Counted from the stretch's first letter, positions 40,782 through 49,548 are shown. The stretch: 64,000 nt of DNA from Anthropogastromicrobium sp050944455 (GCA_050944455.1 JBMNRC010000003.1:62001-126000); one strand, 5' to 3'. Notes: generated from the letters alone by a model not told the origin. Program-made: numbers and translations.

Positions 40782-41440
40782 ATTCAATTTTATCTGATAC
40801 AGCAACTTTTCCCCAGATGATTGCCTGCATCCTGGCAGCGATTGTCTATGGAGCGGTATTTTCGGCGGCCCATTCCTGGAAGTCCCGCTCCAGCAGGAGC
40901 TTTCTGTCCGCCCTGGTGATTCTTCCCGCGGCGGTAGCGGCAGTGATCCTTCTGGTCAACGGAAACCTGGGAACCGGCGTTGCGGTTGCCGGTGCGTTCT
41001 CTCTGGTCCGTTTCCGCTCCGCGCAGGGAAACGCCGGGGAGATCACCAGCATTTTCCTGGTGATGGCAATCGGCCTCGCCTGCGGCATGGGTTATCTGGG
41101 GATCGGCCTGGCACTGACCCTGATTTTCGCGGTTATGGAGATCCTGCTGTCTTCCTTCCCGGAAAGGCATGGCCTGCAGGCGCAGCGGACCCTGAAGATC
41201 CTGATTCCCGAGAACCTGAATTACAATGGGGTTTTTGACGATATCTTCGGAAAGTACACGGAGAAATCCGAACTCCTCAAAGTACGGACAGTAGAGATGG
41301 GCTCCCTGTACCAGCTGAATTATCTGGTCACGCTGAAAAATGAGGAGGAGGAAAAGGAGATGATCGACGAACTCCGCGTCCGGAATGGGAACCTTGAGAT
41401 TGTCTGCGGAAGGACAGATGACAGAGAAGAAGCACTTTGA
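40778..41440 (+). CDS. DUF4956 membrane protein
   Basis: A 220-residue protein with three to four hydrophobic helices in the first 125 residues, then a soluble C-terminal domain. It has the DUF4956 hallmark GAFSLVRFRSAQGNAGEITSIF-type segment (about residues 68-90: AGAFSLVRFRS, then GEITSIFLVMAIGLACGMGY). Function unknown. It is translationally coupled to the VTC gene by an ATGA overlap. This pairing recurs in Firmicutes as far as I know and suggests a membrane channel or anchor for polyphosphate synthesis; that role is inference. Confidence 0.87.
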   Translation: MNSILSDTATFPQMIACILAAIVYGAVFSAAHSWKSRSSRSFLSALVILPAAVAAVILLVNGNLGTGVAVAGAFSLVRFRSAQGNAGEITSIFLVMAIGLACGMGYLGIGLALTLIFAVMEILLSSFPERHGLQAQRTLKILIPENLNYNGVFDDIFGKYTEKSELLKVRTVEMGSLYQLNYLVTLKNEEEEKEMIDELRVRNGNLEIVCGRTDDREEAL

Positions 41441-41502
41441 TGCCATGACCGCGTTTTTGAGGAAATCTCCCGGAATTAACCCGGTTAAAGCCGGCAGGTT
41501 CA

Positions 41503-41511
41503 TGGTATAAT
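41503..41511 (+). promoter_or_regulatory. Extended -10 promoter upstream of the GNAT gene
   Basis: TGGTATAAT (41503-41511), a consensus extended -10 with no good -35. The 180-nt leader is GC-rich and contains several CCGGC/GCCGG arms. Confidence 0.55.
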
Positions 41512-41699
41512 ATGGCAAACCGGGCAGAGGGACCCCGGACAGCGGGGTTTCGTACCGGCGGGCTCATCCCCGCGCGGTCTGCCCCTGCCGGCAGGATGGT
41601 CTGCCGGGAACAGGGAGATTCCGAAAGTGAAACCTTTCGGAGACGGTGAATTTCCGGCAGCAGGGATTCCTGTGCACGGGGAAGGAAGGTTCGGTGAAA

Positions 41700-42314
41700 A
41701 TGGCTTCAGAGATCAGGATCAGAAGTGTCAGCGCGGAAAAGGATGCGGATGCCCTTCTTTCCGTCTACGCGCCGTACGTGCTGGAAACCGCGATTACGTT
41801 TGAATACGAAGTACCGACGCGGGAAGATTTTCTTTCCCGCATCCGCGCGGTTCAGCAGAAGTATCCGTATCTGGCGGCGCTGAAAGACGGGGAGATCGCG
41901 GGCTACGCCTATGCGGGAGCTTTCAATGTGAGAGCGGCATACGACTGGTCCGCGGAGACCAGTATCTACGTGAGAAAGGAAAACAGGCACGAGGGGATCG
42001 GCGGGGCACTGTACCGTGCCCTCGAGCAGGTGATGAAGGGAATGCATGTCACAAACCTGAATGCCTGCATCGGGGTTCCGGCGGGAGACACCGATCCGAA
42101 TCTGGATCTCAACAGCGCTCAGTTCCATCAGCATACAGGCTACAGCCTCGTCGGGAGATTTCACCGCTGCGGGTACAAGTTCGGCCGGTGGTACGACATG
42201 ATCTGGATGGAAAAATTCATCGGGGATCATCCGGACCGGCCGGAGCCGATTGTGCCCGCATCTGACGTTCTGAAAACCATGGCCGGGCCGGACGGATTTC
42301 TTGTGCTCCGCTAA
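41700..42314 (+). CDS. GNAT N-acetyltransferase, phosphinothricin acetyltransferase-like
   Basis: Cytoplasmic acetyl-CoA-dependent acyltransferase, 204 residues. It begins IRIRSVSAEKDADALLSVYAPYVLETAITFEYEVP, the pattern of the Pat/MddA group (the P-Y-V-x-x-T-A-x-T-F-E signature). The acetyl-CoA loop is RHEGIGGALYRAL near residues 102-114, and the late LVGRFHRCGYKFGRWYDMIWMEK is also typical. Bacterial members often acetylate methionine analogues such as methionine sulfone or sulfoximine. ATG 41700 is chosen because AAGGAAGG lies 10 bases upstream; an in-frame GTG at 41694 is an alternative. It stands alone between an extended -10 promoter and an unknown gene. Confidence 0.88.
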   Translation: MASEIRIRSVSAEKDADALLSVYAPYVLETAITFEYEVPTREDFLSRIRAVQQKYPYLAALKDGEIAGYAYAGAFNVRAAYDWSAETSIYVRKENRHEGIGGALYRALEQVMKGMHVTNLNACIGVPAGDTDPNLDLNSAQFHQHTGYSLVGRFHRCGYKFGRWYDMIWMEKFIGDHPDRPEPIVPASDVLKTMAGPDGFLVLR

Positions 42315-42445
42315 TCGGGCACGGAACCGGATGAGAGCGGAAGAATTCAGACGGCCCGCATCGGGCAGCCTGCGGCAGAAATCCTGAAATCAGCGGCGGG
42401 ACTGCCGGACAGCGAGGAAACGCAGGCAGGGAAGGCGGGAAGAGA

Positions 42446-43072
42446 ATGGATTTTTCGGAGGAGAGCGCGTTCGCGGCACAGTTTTACCGTGAGACGGACA
42501 GGACCAGAAGAGAGGCGATCCTCACGGAGATGCGCGGGAAGATGGAAGACACGGACCGTCTGTCCCTGATGGAGCGGGTCTACCGCGCGAGGTATGGGAA
42601 AGCCGTGAGAAAAGGCGGGCTTTTCGGAAGCGGAGGGGCCGCGGAACCCGACAGATACATCCGCGGAATTCTCATGATCAGCATGATCAGCCCTGCATCC
42701 TCAGGGCATGGCCGGCGGAAGGGATCAAAACAGCTTGAGTCAGCCCTGGCTGAATTCGGGCTGGCGGAGGATGGGACGGCGCCGGACGGCACTCCCGGGA
42801 CCGGGCAGGTGATCGGGTATGAGCTTTACAACGCCTGCCTTCTGTATCTCGACCTCTGCCTGTCCGACAGGACATACGGCTCGGCAGTCCTGGGTTTCGG
42901 GCACATGAGCCGGGAAAACCTGGTGAGGAAGATCGCTGACGAGGTCGGCAGGATGACAAAGACAGTCCCGGCAGGCCTCGGCAGGGAGCGGGAAATGCGC
43001 ACTTTTACGGAAGCGATGAAGCAGGCTTTTCTGGATACGTTCCCGGATCAGGCGGAGCTGATCGGCGGCTGA
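42446..43072 (+). CDS. Uncharacterised 208-residue protein (possibly DUF6553)
   Basis: A soluble, mostly helical protein opening MDFSEESAFAAQFYRETD with a charged segment and then MISMISPASSGHGRRKGSKQ. It has no signal peptide, membrane segment or recognised catalytic motif. The pattern of a short acidic N-terminus, FYRETD and a central GLF/RY motif reminds me of a Lachnospiraceae family labelled DUF6553, but this is from memory and unverified. ATG 42446 is supported by GGGAAGGCGGGAAGAG upstream. It lies 131 bp after the acetyltransferase and ends before a separate promoter. Confidence 0.6.
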   Translation: MDFSEESAFAAQFYRETDRTRREAILTEMRGKMEDTDRLSLMERVYRARYGKAVRKGGLFGSGGAAEPDRYIRGILMISMISPASSGHGRRKGSKQLESALAEFGLAEDGTAPDGTPGTGQVIGYELYNACLLYLDLCLSDRTYGSAVLGFGHMSRENLVRKIADEVGRMTKTVPAGLGREREMRTFTEAMKQAFLDTFPDQAELIGG

Positions 43073-43109
43073 TCTCCGAAAATGTGAGTATTTTAATGAA
43101 CTTTCGCAG

Positions 43110-43137
43110 TTGAGTTCTGCCTTTTTTATGCTATGAT
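43110..43137 (+). promoter_or_regulatory. Promoter of the SDR (gluconate 5-dehydrogenase-like) gene
   Basis: TTGAGT (43110-43115), 16 bp, TATGAT (43132-43137); ribosome site AGGAGG at about 43199-43204. Confidence 0.65.
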
Positions 43138-43209
43138 ATAGACAGAAACATCAGAACTTATCTCTGCCGGGCAGGCAGTGCCTGACCGGCCGCATAACAG
43201 GAGGAAAAA

Positions 43210-44079
43210 ATGGCAGGAATTATTGACAAGTTCAGACTTGACGGAAAGATCGCATGGGTGACCGGCGCAAGCTACGGCCTCGGCCTTGCTTACGCAACGG
43301 CTTTTGCGGAAGTCGGCGCGAAAATCGTGTTCAACGACATCAAGCAGGAACTGGTTGACAGAGGTCTTGAGGCTTATAAGGAGCGCGGTATCGACGCTTA
43401 CGGAGCTGTGTGCGATGTCACCAACGAGGAGCAGGTAGCTGCTTTCGTCAAAGATGTCAATGAGAAATTCGGAACGATCGACATCCTTGTCAACAACGCC
43501 GGCATCATCAAGAGAATCCCGATGATCGAGATGACCAAGGCTCAGTGGGACCAGGTCATCAATGTCGACCTCACCGGCCCGTTTGTCTGCTCCAAGGCCG
43601 TTCTGCCGGGAATGATCAAAAAGGGCAGCGGCAAAATCATCAACGCCTGCTCGATGATGTCCGAGCTCGGCCGCGAGACGGTTTCCGCCTACGCCGCGGC
43701 AAAAGGCGGCCTGAAGATGCTCACCAAGAATATCTGCTCTGAGTACGGCCAGTATAATATCCAGTGCAATGCAATCGGACCGGGCTACATCGCCACCCCG
43801 CAGACCGCGCCTCTCCGCGCCCGCCAGGCCGACGGATCCATGGCTCCGTTCGACCGCTTCATCCGTTCCAAGACACCGGCTCAGCGCTGGGGTACGCCTG
43901 AAGACCTGATGGGCCTCGCGGTATTCCTCGCTTCCCCGGCTTCTGACTTTATCAACGGACAGGTTGTTTATATCGACGGAGGCATCCTCGCCTATATCGG
44001 CCAGGATCCGTCCCAGCTGGACGAGTCCAAGTTCAAGGCAGTTGAGGATGAGTCCGACATCAAGGTCGGCGACAAATAA
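43210..44079 (+). CDS. SDR-family oxidoreductase, gluconate 5-dehydrogenase/KduD-like
   Basis: NAD(P)-dependent short-chain dehydrogenase of 289 residues. The dinucleotide motif is TGASYGLGLAYA (about residues 19-30), then VNNAGIIKR, with the catalytic Ser in NACSMMSELG and Tyr/Lys in YAAAKGGL. The C-terminus extends about 30 residues beyond typical KduD or IdnO (about 255). It most resembles gluconate 5-dehydrogenases and 2-dehydro-3-deoxy-gluconate 5-dehydrogenases. With KDG kinase and KDPG aldolase downstream, the KduD reaction (reducing the 5-keto group of 3-deoxy-hexulosonate to give KDG) is attractive. It has its own promoter and terminator. Confidence 0.88.
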   Translation: MAGIIDKFRLDGKIAWVTGASYGLGLAYATAFAEVGAKIVFNDIKQELVDRGLEAYKERGIDAYGAVCDVTNEEQVAAFVKDVNEKFGTIDILVNNAGIIKRIPMIEMTKAQWDQVINVDLTGPFVCSKAVLPGMIKKGSGKIINACSMMSELGRETVSAYAAAKGGLKMLTKNICSEYGQYNIQCNAIGPGYIATPQTAPLRARQADGSMAPFDRFIRSKTPAQRWGTPEDLMGLAVFLASPASDFINGQVVYIDGGILAYIGQDPSQLDESKFKAVEDESDIKVGDK

Positions 44080-44137
44080 TTAAACATTGTTCCGCACGTG
44101 AGCCTGCCGGAAAGGCGCGCGCCGCGGCAGACAGAAG

Positions 44138-44172
44138 AAGGGCAGTCTGCGGAAGCGGGCTGCCCTTTCTTT
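44138..44172 (+). terminator. Terminator after the SDR gene
   Basis: AAGGGCAG/CTGCCCTT (44138-44145 and 44160-44167) followed by TCTTT. Confidence 0.75.
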
Positions 44173-44213
44173 AAACCCTGATGTCCCCCGGAGAACAGAA
44201 AAGAGGCAGAGAG

Positions 44214-46100
44214 TTGAAAGAAATCGCAGGACGTAACGTTGTGATGAGAGACGCGGAGGTCCTCCGCAGGGAGGAGGCCAACCGCGATTATCTGATGAGG
44301 CTCAGCCCGGACAGCCTGCTGCGCAGTTTCCGGGTGGAGGCCGGCCTTCCGGAAACCCCGGATGGAGCGGCGCCTTCCGAAATCTACGGCGGCTGGGAAT
44401 TTCCCACATGCCAGCTCAGGGGCCACTTCACGGGCCATTATCTGTCCGCGCTGGCCATGAGGTATTATGAGACCGGCGATGAGGAAGCGAAAGCGCGCGG
44501 TGACCGGATGGTGGACGCGCTGAGAGAGTGCCAGCGGGAGAACGGCGGCGAGTGGGCGGCGGCGATCCCCGAGAAATATTTCCGGTGGATCGGAATCGGG
44601 AAAACCGTCTGGGCGCCGCACTACACGGTGCACAAACTGCTGATGGGCCTGATTGACATGTACCGGTACGCCGGAAACCGGGAGGCGCTTGAGACGGCGG
44701 ACCGGATGGGAGACTGGTTTGCACGCTACGCGGCATCCTACGACCGGGAACAGTTTGACAATATCCTGGATTTCGAGACCGGCGGGATGCTGGAAATCTG
44801 GGCGCTGATGCTTGAGATCACGGGCCAGGAAAAATACAGAACATTATTATACAAATATTACCGGGGAAGGATGTTCGACCGCCTGCTGGCAGGCGGGGAC
44901 CCGCTCACGAACATGCACGCCAACACGACTATCCCGGAGGTGATCGGGTGCTGCGAGGCGTACGAGGCGACCGGCGACGAAAAGTGGAAGAGAGTCGCGG
45001 AAGCGTACTGGAAGTGCGCCGTCACCGACCGCGGTACGTACGCGACCGGAGGCCAGACGCTGGGGGAAGTCTGGACGCCCGAACACTTAATGTCGGCCCG
45101 GCTCGGGGACAGGAACCAGGAGCACTGCACCGTGTACAACATGATCCGCCTGGCCGCGCATCTGTTCCTGTGGACAGGGGATCCCGGATACGCCGACTAC
45201 ATCGAAAGAAATCTGTACAACGGGATCATGGCGCAGGGCTACTGGCAGGACGGAATGTCACACGGGCTGACGGACGGCCTGCCGGAGCACCCGAAGAGAG
45301 GGCTTCTCACCTATTTCCTTCCGCTGAGAGCCGGCGCGCGGAAAGGCTGGTCTTCGGAAACGCAGGACTTTTTCTGCTGCCACGGGACGCTTGTCCAGGC
45401 GAACGCTTCCTGGAACCGCCATGTGTATTATCTGGACGGGAGCGATGTGTATGTCTGCCAGTACTTTGATTCTGAGGCGGACTTTGCTTCAGACGGCCTG
45501 CCTGTCCGCATCACCCAGAGGGAAGATACGCTGACCGGAAGTTTTCATCTTTCCAGCACGTCGCCGGAACGCCAGAGCATCAGCGCGGTCACGTCTGAGG
45601 TAAAAACCAATCCCGACTGCAGAATGATCTACCTGAAAATTTCCTGCGGCAGCCCGGTCAGATTCGCCCTTCACCTGAGAGTCCCGTCCTGGTGCGATGG
45701 AAATGCGGAGATTACGGTCAACGGTGAGAAAGCAGAGGCCTTCGGCAGGCCCGGAACGTTCGCCGTCCTGGACCGGGTCTGGAAGGACCAGGATACTGTG
45801 GGAATCCTCTTCCGAAAAACAGTCAGGGCAGTCAGTCTTCCGGGGGACAGCCGCCTGGCGGCCTTCACCTACGGGCCGCTGGTCCTGGCAGGAGAGGTTC
45901 CGGAGGAGAGAGTGTTTCACCTGAAGAGCGGGCAGGAGCCAGAGGACCTGATTGCCCATGAGACCGAGCGGGAATGGGGCCGGTGGAAGGATACCTTCCG
46001 CACTGTCGGCGTCGACCCGGGGTTCCGGCTCATCCCGCTGAAGGACGTCGGGTATGAGCCGTACACCGTGTATTTCGAGCTCGACAGGGAGGACGGCTGA
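44214..46100 (+). CDS. GH127-type beta-L-arabinofuranosidase (DUF1680)
   Basis: Retaining glycosidase of the GH127 clan, which removes beta-L-arabinofuranose (or related) residues; about 628 residues. The zinc-cysteine site is visible as QEHC (E303, C305) and DFFCCHG (C388/C389), matching the Glu-x-Cys and Cys-Cys ligands of HypBA1, one Cys being the nucleophile. The rest is an (alpha/alpha)6 barrel plus beta-sandwiches (VHKLLMGLIDMYRYAGN; LHLRVPSWCDG). No signal peptide, so cytoplasmic. TTG 44214 has AGAGG 8 bases upstream. An in-frame ATG at 44181 has no ribosome site and sits just after the upstream terminator; I prefer TTG but the start is not certain. Confidence 0.88.
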   Translation: MKEIAGRNVVMRDAEVLRREEANRDYLMRLSPDSLLRSFRVEAGLPETPDGAAPSEIYGGWEFPTCQLRGHFTGHYLSALAMRYYETGDEEAKARGDRMVDALRECQRENGGEWAAAIPEKYFRWIGIGKTVWAPHYTVHKLLMGLIDMYRYAGNREALETADRMGDWFARYAASYDREQFDNILDFETGGMLEIWALMLEITGQEKYRTLLYKYYRGRMFDRLLAGGDPLTNMHANTTIPEVIGCCEAYEATGDEKWKRVAEAYWKCAVTDRGTYATGGQTLGEVWTPEHLMSARLGDRNQEHCTVYNMIRLAAHLFLWTGDPGYADYIERNLYNGIMAQGYWQDGMSHGLTDGLPEHPKRGLLTYFLPLRAGARKGWSSETQDFFCCHGTLVQANASWNRHVYYLDGSDVYVCQYFDSEADFASDGLPVRITQREDTLTGSFHLSSTSPERQSISAVTSEVKTNPDCRMIYLKISCGSPVRFALHLRVPSWCDGNAEITVNGEKAEAFGRPGTFAVLDRVWKDQDTVGILFRKTVRAVSLPGDSRLAAFTYGPLVLAGEVPEERVFHLKSGQEPEDLIAHETEREWGRWKDTFRTVGVDPGFRLIPLKDVGYEPYTVYFELDREDG

Positions 46101-46158
46101 AACCGCGCACCGGGGCCAGGCCGACTGCGGAATATCCGGAATCCCGCCGGGCGCTCCC

Positions 46159-46179
46159 GGCCGGGCTTTCCGCCCGGCC
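46159..46179 (+). terminator. Hairpin after the GH127 gene
   Basis: GGCCGGGC/GCCCGGCC, 8 bp with a 5-nt loop; only a delayed T run follows. It lies within a larger inverted pair, CCGGGCGCTCCCGG (46147-46160) and CCGGGAGCGCCGG (46270-46282). Confidence 0.45.
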
Positions 46180-46304
46180 TGTATCCGGTTTTCCCGTATG
46201 GCGCTCTTGGACGGACTTTTTGGCCGGCAGGCGTCAGGGATTTCCGGATGGCGCCGAAGGACGGAACCGCCGGGAGCGCCGGAGAACCGCCGCCGCGCGC
46301 TGAG

Positions 46305-46333
46305 TTGCAAACGGGCCTAAATCGTTTTATAAT
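46305..46333 (+). promoter_or_regulatory. Strong promoter of kdgK with cre-like overlap
   Basis: TTGCAA (46305-46310), 17 bp, TATAAT (46328-46333). The bases from 46305 (TTGCAAACGGGCCTA) match the catabolite-repression consensus WTGNAANCGNWNNCW at all but two specified positions, so CcpA repression is possible but unproven. The leader is about 100 nt. Confidence 0.7.
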
Positions 46334-46438
46334 AAAATTCAGTGAAAACAGGGCACTTGAGACAGAAATTCCCGCTTTGCTTCCGCGGGCCTGCCGCGGC
46401 TGTCCCACACTAAATCACGGAACTGGAGGGTAACCGAA

Positions 46439-47536
46439 ATGGAACTGAATTTGAGAGATCCCAGGGACTGTAAATTTGACGCCGTTTCCCTGGGCGAGGT
46501 CATGCTGAGACTGGATCCGGGAGAAGGACGCATCCGCACCGCGAGATCCTTCCGCGCCTGGGAAGGCGGCGGCGAGTACAATGTCATCCGCGGCCTGCAC
46601 AAGTGCTTCGGCATGCACACCGCCGTCATCACCGCGTTTGCTGACAACGAGGTCGGCAAGCTGATGAAGGACTTCATCGAGGAAGGCGGAGTGGATACTT
46701 CCCTGATTTACTGGAAGAAGACGGACGGCATCGGCCGTATCTGCCGCAACGGGCTCAACTTTACCGAGAGGGGCTTCGGCGTCCGCGGAGCCGTCGGATG
46801 CTCTGACCGCGCCAACACCGCCATCTCGCAGGCAACCCCGGAAGACTTCGATTTTGACTACATTTTCGGAACCCTCGGCGTCCGCTGGCTGCACACCGGC
46901 GGAATCTACGCTGCGCTCTCCGAGCAGTCCTGCAAAACCGTCATCGAGGCCATCAAGACCGCGAAGAAATACGGTACTGTTGTCTCCTATGACCTGAACT
47001 ACCGCCCGTCCATGTGGAGCGCGATCGGCGGCCAGGCAAAGGCTCAGGAAGTCAACAAGGAGATCGCGAAATATGTCGATGTCATGATCGGCAACGAGGA
47101 GGATTTCACCGCGTGCCTCGGCCTTCAGATCGAAGGACAGGACGCGAGCCTCAAAAAGCTGAACATCGAAGGCTACAAAAAGATGATCGACAAGGCGGCG
47201 GAGACCTATCCGAACTTCAAGGCGATCGCTACCACGCTCCGCACCGTGAAGACGGCGACGGTCAACGACTGGAAGGCAATCTGCTGGGCGGACGGAAAAA
47301 TCTACCAGAGCAAAGAGTACAACGGCCTGGAGATCATGGACCGTGTCGGAGGCGGCGATTCCTTCGCTTCAGGCCTGGTGTACGGGCTGATGACCACCGG
47401 CGATCCTGAGAAGGCCGTCAATTACGGCGCGGCTCACGGCGCGCTCGCCATGACCACGCCGGGAGATACCTCCATGGCAAGCGTCGACGAAGTTGAAGCC
47501 CTGATGGGCGGCGTGGGAGCGAGAGTAAAGCGCTGA
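46439..47536 (+). CDS. kdgK: 2-dehydro-3-deoxygluconate kinase, PfkB family
   Basis: PfkB-family sugar kinase of 365 residues, phosphorylating 2-keto-3-deoxygluconate (KDG) at C6. The N-terminal AVSLGEVMLRLDPGEGRIRTARSF, GGGEYNVIRGL and the C-terminal PfkB signature with catalytic Asp in DRVGGGDSFASGLVYG (D307) are seen. It is some 30-50 residues longer than common KDG kinases, with extra segments around residues 225-260. The KDPG aldolase gene 195 bp downstream makes the substrate assignment likely. A strong promoter precedes it; ATG 46439 follows AACTGGAGGGTAACC. Confidence 0.87.
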   Translation: MELNLRDPRDCKFDAVSLGEVMLRLDPGEGRIRTARSFRAWEGGGEYNVIRGLHKCFGMHTAVITAFADNEVGKLMKDFIEEGGVDTSLIYWKKTDGIGRICRNGLNFTERGFGVRGAVGCSDRANTAISQATPEDFDFDYIFGTLGVRWLHTGGIYAALSEQSCKTVIEAIKTAKKYGTVVSYDLNYRPSMWSAIGGQAKAQEVNKEIAKYVDVMIGNEEDFTACLGLQIEGQDASLKKLNIEGYKKMIDKAAETYPNFKAIATTLRTVKTATVNDWKAICWADGKIYQSKEYNGLEIMDRVGGGDSFASGLVYGLMTTGDPEKAVNYGAAHGALAMTTPGDTSMASVDEVEALMGGVGARVKR

Positions 47537-47568
47537 CCGCAATTCTATACGCAATCTTTTTCCGTCAT

Positions 47569-47603
47569 CCCGCTGCGGCATCCCTGTCAGAGACAGCCGC
47601 GGG
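47569..47603 (+). other. Nested hairpin in the kdgK-eda interval
   Basis: Outer arms CCCGC/GCGGG and an inner perfect CTGTC/GACAG stem with an AGA loop. No T run follows; it may tune the relative expression of the two genes. No separate promoter is evident, so the genes are probably co-transcribed. Confidence 0.4.
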
Positions 47604-47731
47604 TTCGGAGGGGACGGGAGAGCGGCCGGGATTTTTTCCGGCACAGAGAATAAACAGTAAACCATGATTTCCGCGCGTTCCTCTATCCGCCTGCCGGCGG
47701 AGCGGGACACGCGGTTCTGAGAGGAGCAGAA

Positions 47732-48403
47732 ATGGCAAATTCACCGAAAATGCAGGCAGTCCTGGACAGATTTCATGAGATCGGCATCATCCCGGTTGTC
47801 GTTCTGAACGACCCGAAGGACGCCGAACCGCTCGGCAATGCCCTGATGAAGGGCGGCCTGCCGGCAGCAGAGGTTACGTTCCGCACGGACGCCGCGGAGG
47901 AATCGATCCGCATCATGTCAAAGAAGTTCCCGGATATGCTGGTCGGCGCCGGCACGGTTCTGACGGTTGACCAGGTCGACCGCGCGGTGGCGGCAGGAGC
48001 GAAATTCATCGTTGCCCCGGGTTTCGATCCGGAGATCGTAAAGTACTGCCTGTCCAAGGATATCCCGGTATGCCCGGGCACCGCGACGGCAAGCGAAATC
48101 ACGGGCTGCGTGAAACTCGGCCTTGATCACGTCAAGTTCTTCCCCGCTGAGCTCAACGGCGGGCTGAAGAAGATCAAGGCGATCGGCGCGGCGCTGGTCA
48201 ATGTGAAATTCATGCCGACCGGCGGCGTCAACGCCACGAACGTTGTGGATTATCTGAAGGATGACAAGATCTTCTGCGCAGGCGGTTCCTGGATGGTAAA
48301 AGGCGACCTGATCAAAGCCGGGAAATTTGACGAGATCGAAGCGAAGGTCGCTGAGGCCGCGGCAATCGTGAAAAAAGTCCGCGCAGAGAAGGAAAACGCC
48401 TGA
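47732..48403 (+). CDS. eda: 2-dehydro-3-deoxy-6-phosphogluconate (KDPG) aldolase
   Basis: Class I aldolase splitting KDPG into pyruvate and glyceraldehyde 3-phosphate, 223 residues as expected. The Schiff-base lysine is in HVKFFPAE (K135). The catalytic Glu region reads AAEVTFRTDAA, with GAGTVLTVDQ, KFIVAPGFDPEIV and FMPTGGVNATN for phosphate binding. ATG 47732 follows GAGAGGAGCAG. It follows kdgK with a 195-bp interval containing a nested hairpin, and ends in a 12-bp-stem terminator, forming the kinase-aldolase pair of the KDG pathway. Confidence 0.95.
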   Translation: MANSPKMQAVLDRFHEIGIIPVVVLNDPKDAEPLGNALMKGGLPAAEVTFRTDAAEESIRIMSKKFPDMLVGAGTVLTVDQVDRAVAAGAKFIVAPGFDPEIVKYCLSKDIPVCPGTATASEITGCVKLGLDHVKFFPAELNGGLKKIKAIGAALVNVKFMPTGGVNATNVVDYLKDDKIFCAGGSWMVKGDLIKAGKFDEIEAKVAEAAAIVKKVRAEKENA

Positions 48404-48471
48404 GTCCGTGCGGTAAATCCAACGGAATGTCTCTGTCCGGGGGATACCCGAAAGGCGCGGATCTGGCTGAC

Positions 48472-48508
48472 AGACGGCCCGGCCTGACGCCGGGCCGTCT
48501 GTGCTTTT
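48472..48508 (+). terminator. Terminator after the KDPG aldolase gene
   Basis: AGACGGCCCGGC/GCCGGGCCGTCT, a perfect 12-bp stem (48472-48483 and 48489-48500), then GTGCTTTT. It ends 17-25 bases before the next ATG. Confidence 0.8.
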
Positions 48509-48524
48509 GGAAACGGAGCTGCAA

Positions 48525-49466
48525 ATGTTTGGTATTATAGCAAAAATCGTGGGGACAATCACGGTATTTACGGCGATTGTCAGTTTTATCCTTTCCATTC
48601 TGGAAATGGTTTTCTATCATACAGGAAACCGCGTGAAAAACACAAAATACTTCTCTGTTTCCGGAAACCCGGGAGCAGCTCCGGCCAGGCGGATAGCAGT
48701 CATCACAGGGGCTTCCGGAGGCCTGGGGCGTGAATACGCCCTGGCTGTCGATGCCTCCGAGAAGAACATCGATGAAATCTGGCTGATTGCCAGAAGCCGT
48801 GTCGGGCTCGACGAAACCGCGGCGAAAATCAAGAACCACCCGACGCTCGTCCTGCCGATGGATCTGTCCATGCCCAACTCGGCCCTGATCCTGGCAGAGC
48901 GCGCCAAAACGGAAAATGTGAGGATCGGGCTTCTGATCAACTGTGCCGGGTACGGCAAAATCGGAACCTACAGGGAGCTGACCGGGGCTGACGTCCGGGG
49001 AATGACAGACCTGAACAGCCGGGCGGCCGCGGACATCACCCAGGAACTTCTTCCCTATATGGAAGCGGGAGACCGTGTGGTCGAAATCTGTTCAACCGCG
49101 GCTTTCCAGCCGCTTGGCGGTTTCGCGGTTTACGGAGCCTCCAAGGCGTATCTGCTGAGCTATGCCAGGGCGCTCAGAGTCGAACTCCTGCCCGCGAAAA
49201 TCAGGGTGACGGCCGTATGCCCGTACTGGATCCGGGACACGAAGTTTATCACGACCGCGAGACAGGCGGAAGGCGGCGGGAAGGCCATAAAGAATTTCGC
49301 GCTGTCTTCCACGGCGGCGGGGATCGCGAAACAGTCGCTCAGGGACAGCAGAATCGGTTTTGCCGTTTCAACGCCGGGACCGTTCTGCACCATCCACCGG
49401 ATTTTCTCTTCCTTCATTCCCACCCAGTTTCTGGTTTACATCTGGGAAGGAATGCGTCGGATCTGA
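48525..49466 (+). CDS. Membrane-anchored short-chain dehydrogenase (SDR)
   Basis: A 313-residue SDR with an N-terminal membrane helix (VGTITVFTAIVSFILSILEMV, residues about 9-29) and a loop before the catalytic domain. Cofactor motif TGASGGLGREYA, then LLINCAGYG, and the catalytic pair in YGASKAYLLSYA (Tyr and Lys). The VTAVCPYWIRDTKF segment stands where most family members have C-P-G-x-x-x-T. It resembles the membrane-linked SDRs related to 17-beta/3-ketoacyl reductases; substrate unknown, perhaps a lipid or acyl compound. ATG 48525 is preferred over GTG 48501 because CGGAGC precedes it. A very long terminator follows. Confidence 0.84.
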   Translation: MFGIIAKIVGTITVFTAIVSFILSILEMVFYHTGNRVKNTKYFSVSGNPGAAPARRIAVITGASGGLGREYALAVDASEKNIDEIWLIARSRVGLDETAAKIKNHPTLVLPMDLSMPNSALILAERAKTENVRIGLLINCAGYGKIGTYRELTGADVRGMTDLNSRAAADITQELLPYMEAGDRVVEICSTAAFQPLGGFAVYGASKAYLLSYARALRVELLPAKIRVTAVCPYWIRDTKFITTARQAEGGGKAIKNFALSSTAAGIAKQSLRDSRIGFAVSTPGPFCTIHRIFSSFIPTQFLVYIWEGMRRI

Positions 49467-49485
49467 TGATGCCGTGATTTCTGTT

Positions 49486-49545
49486 CAGCCGGTCACGGGG
49501 CGGGCATGCGTGTCCTGCCCGCCCCGTGACCGGCTGTTTCTTTCA
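49486..49545 (+). terminator. Exceptionally long (21-bp stem) terminator
   Basis: A perfect 21-bp stem (49486-49506 with 49516-49536) around a 9-nt loop, tail TTTCTTTC. The stem reads the same on both strands, so it could also block antisense transcripts. Confidence 0.88.
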
Positions 49546-49548
49546 GGT

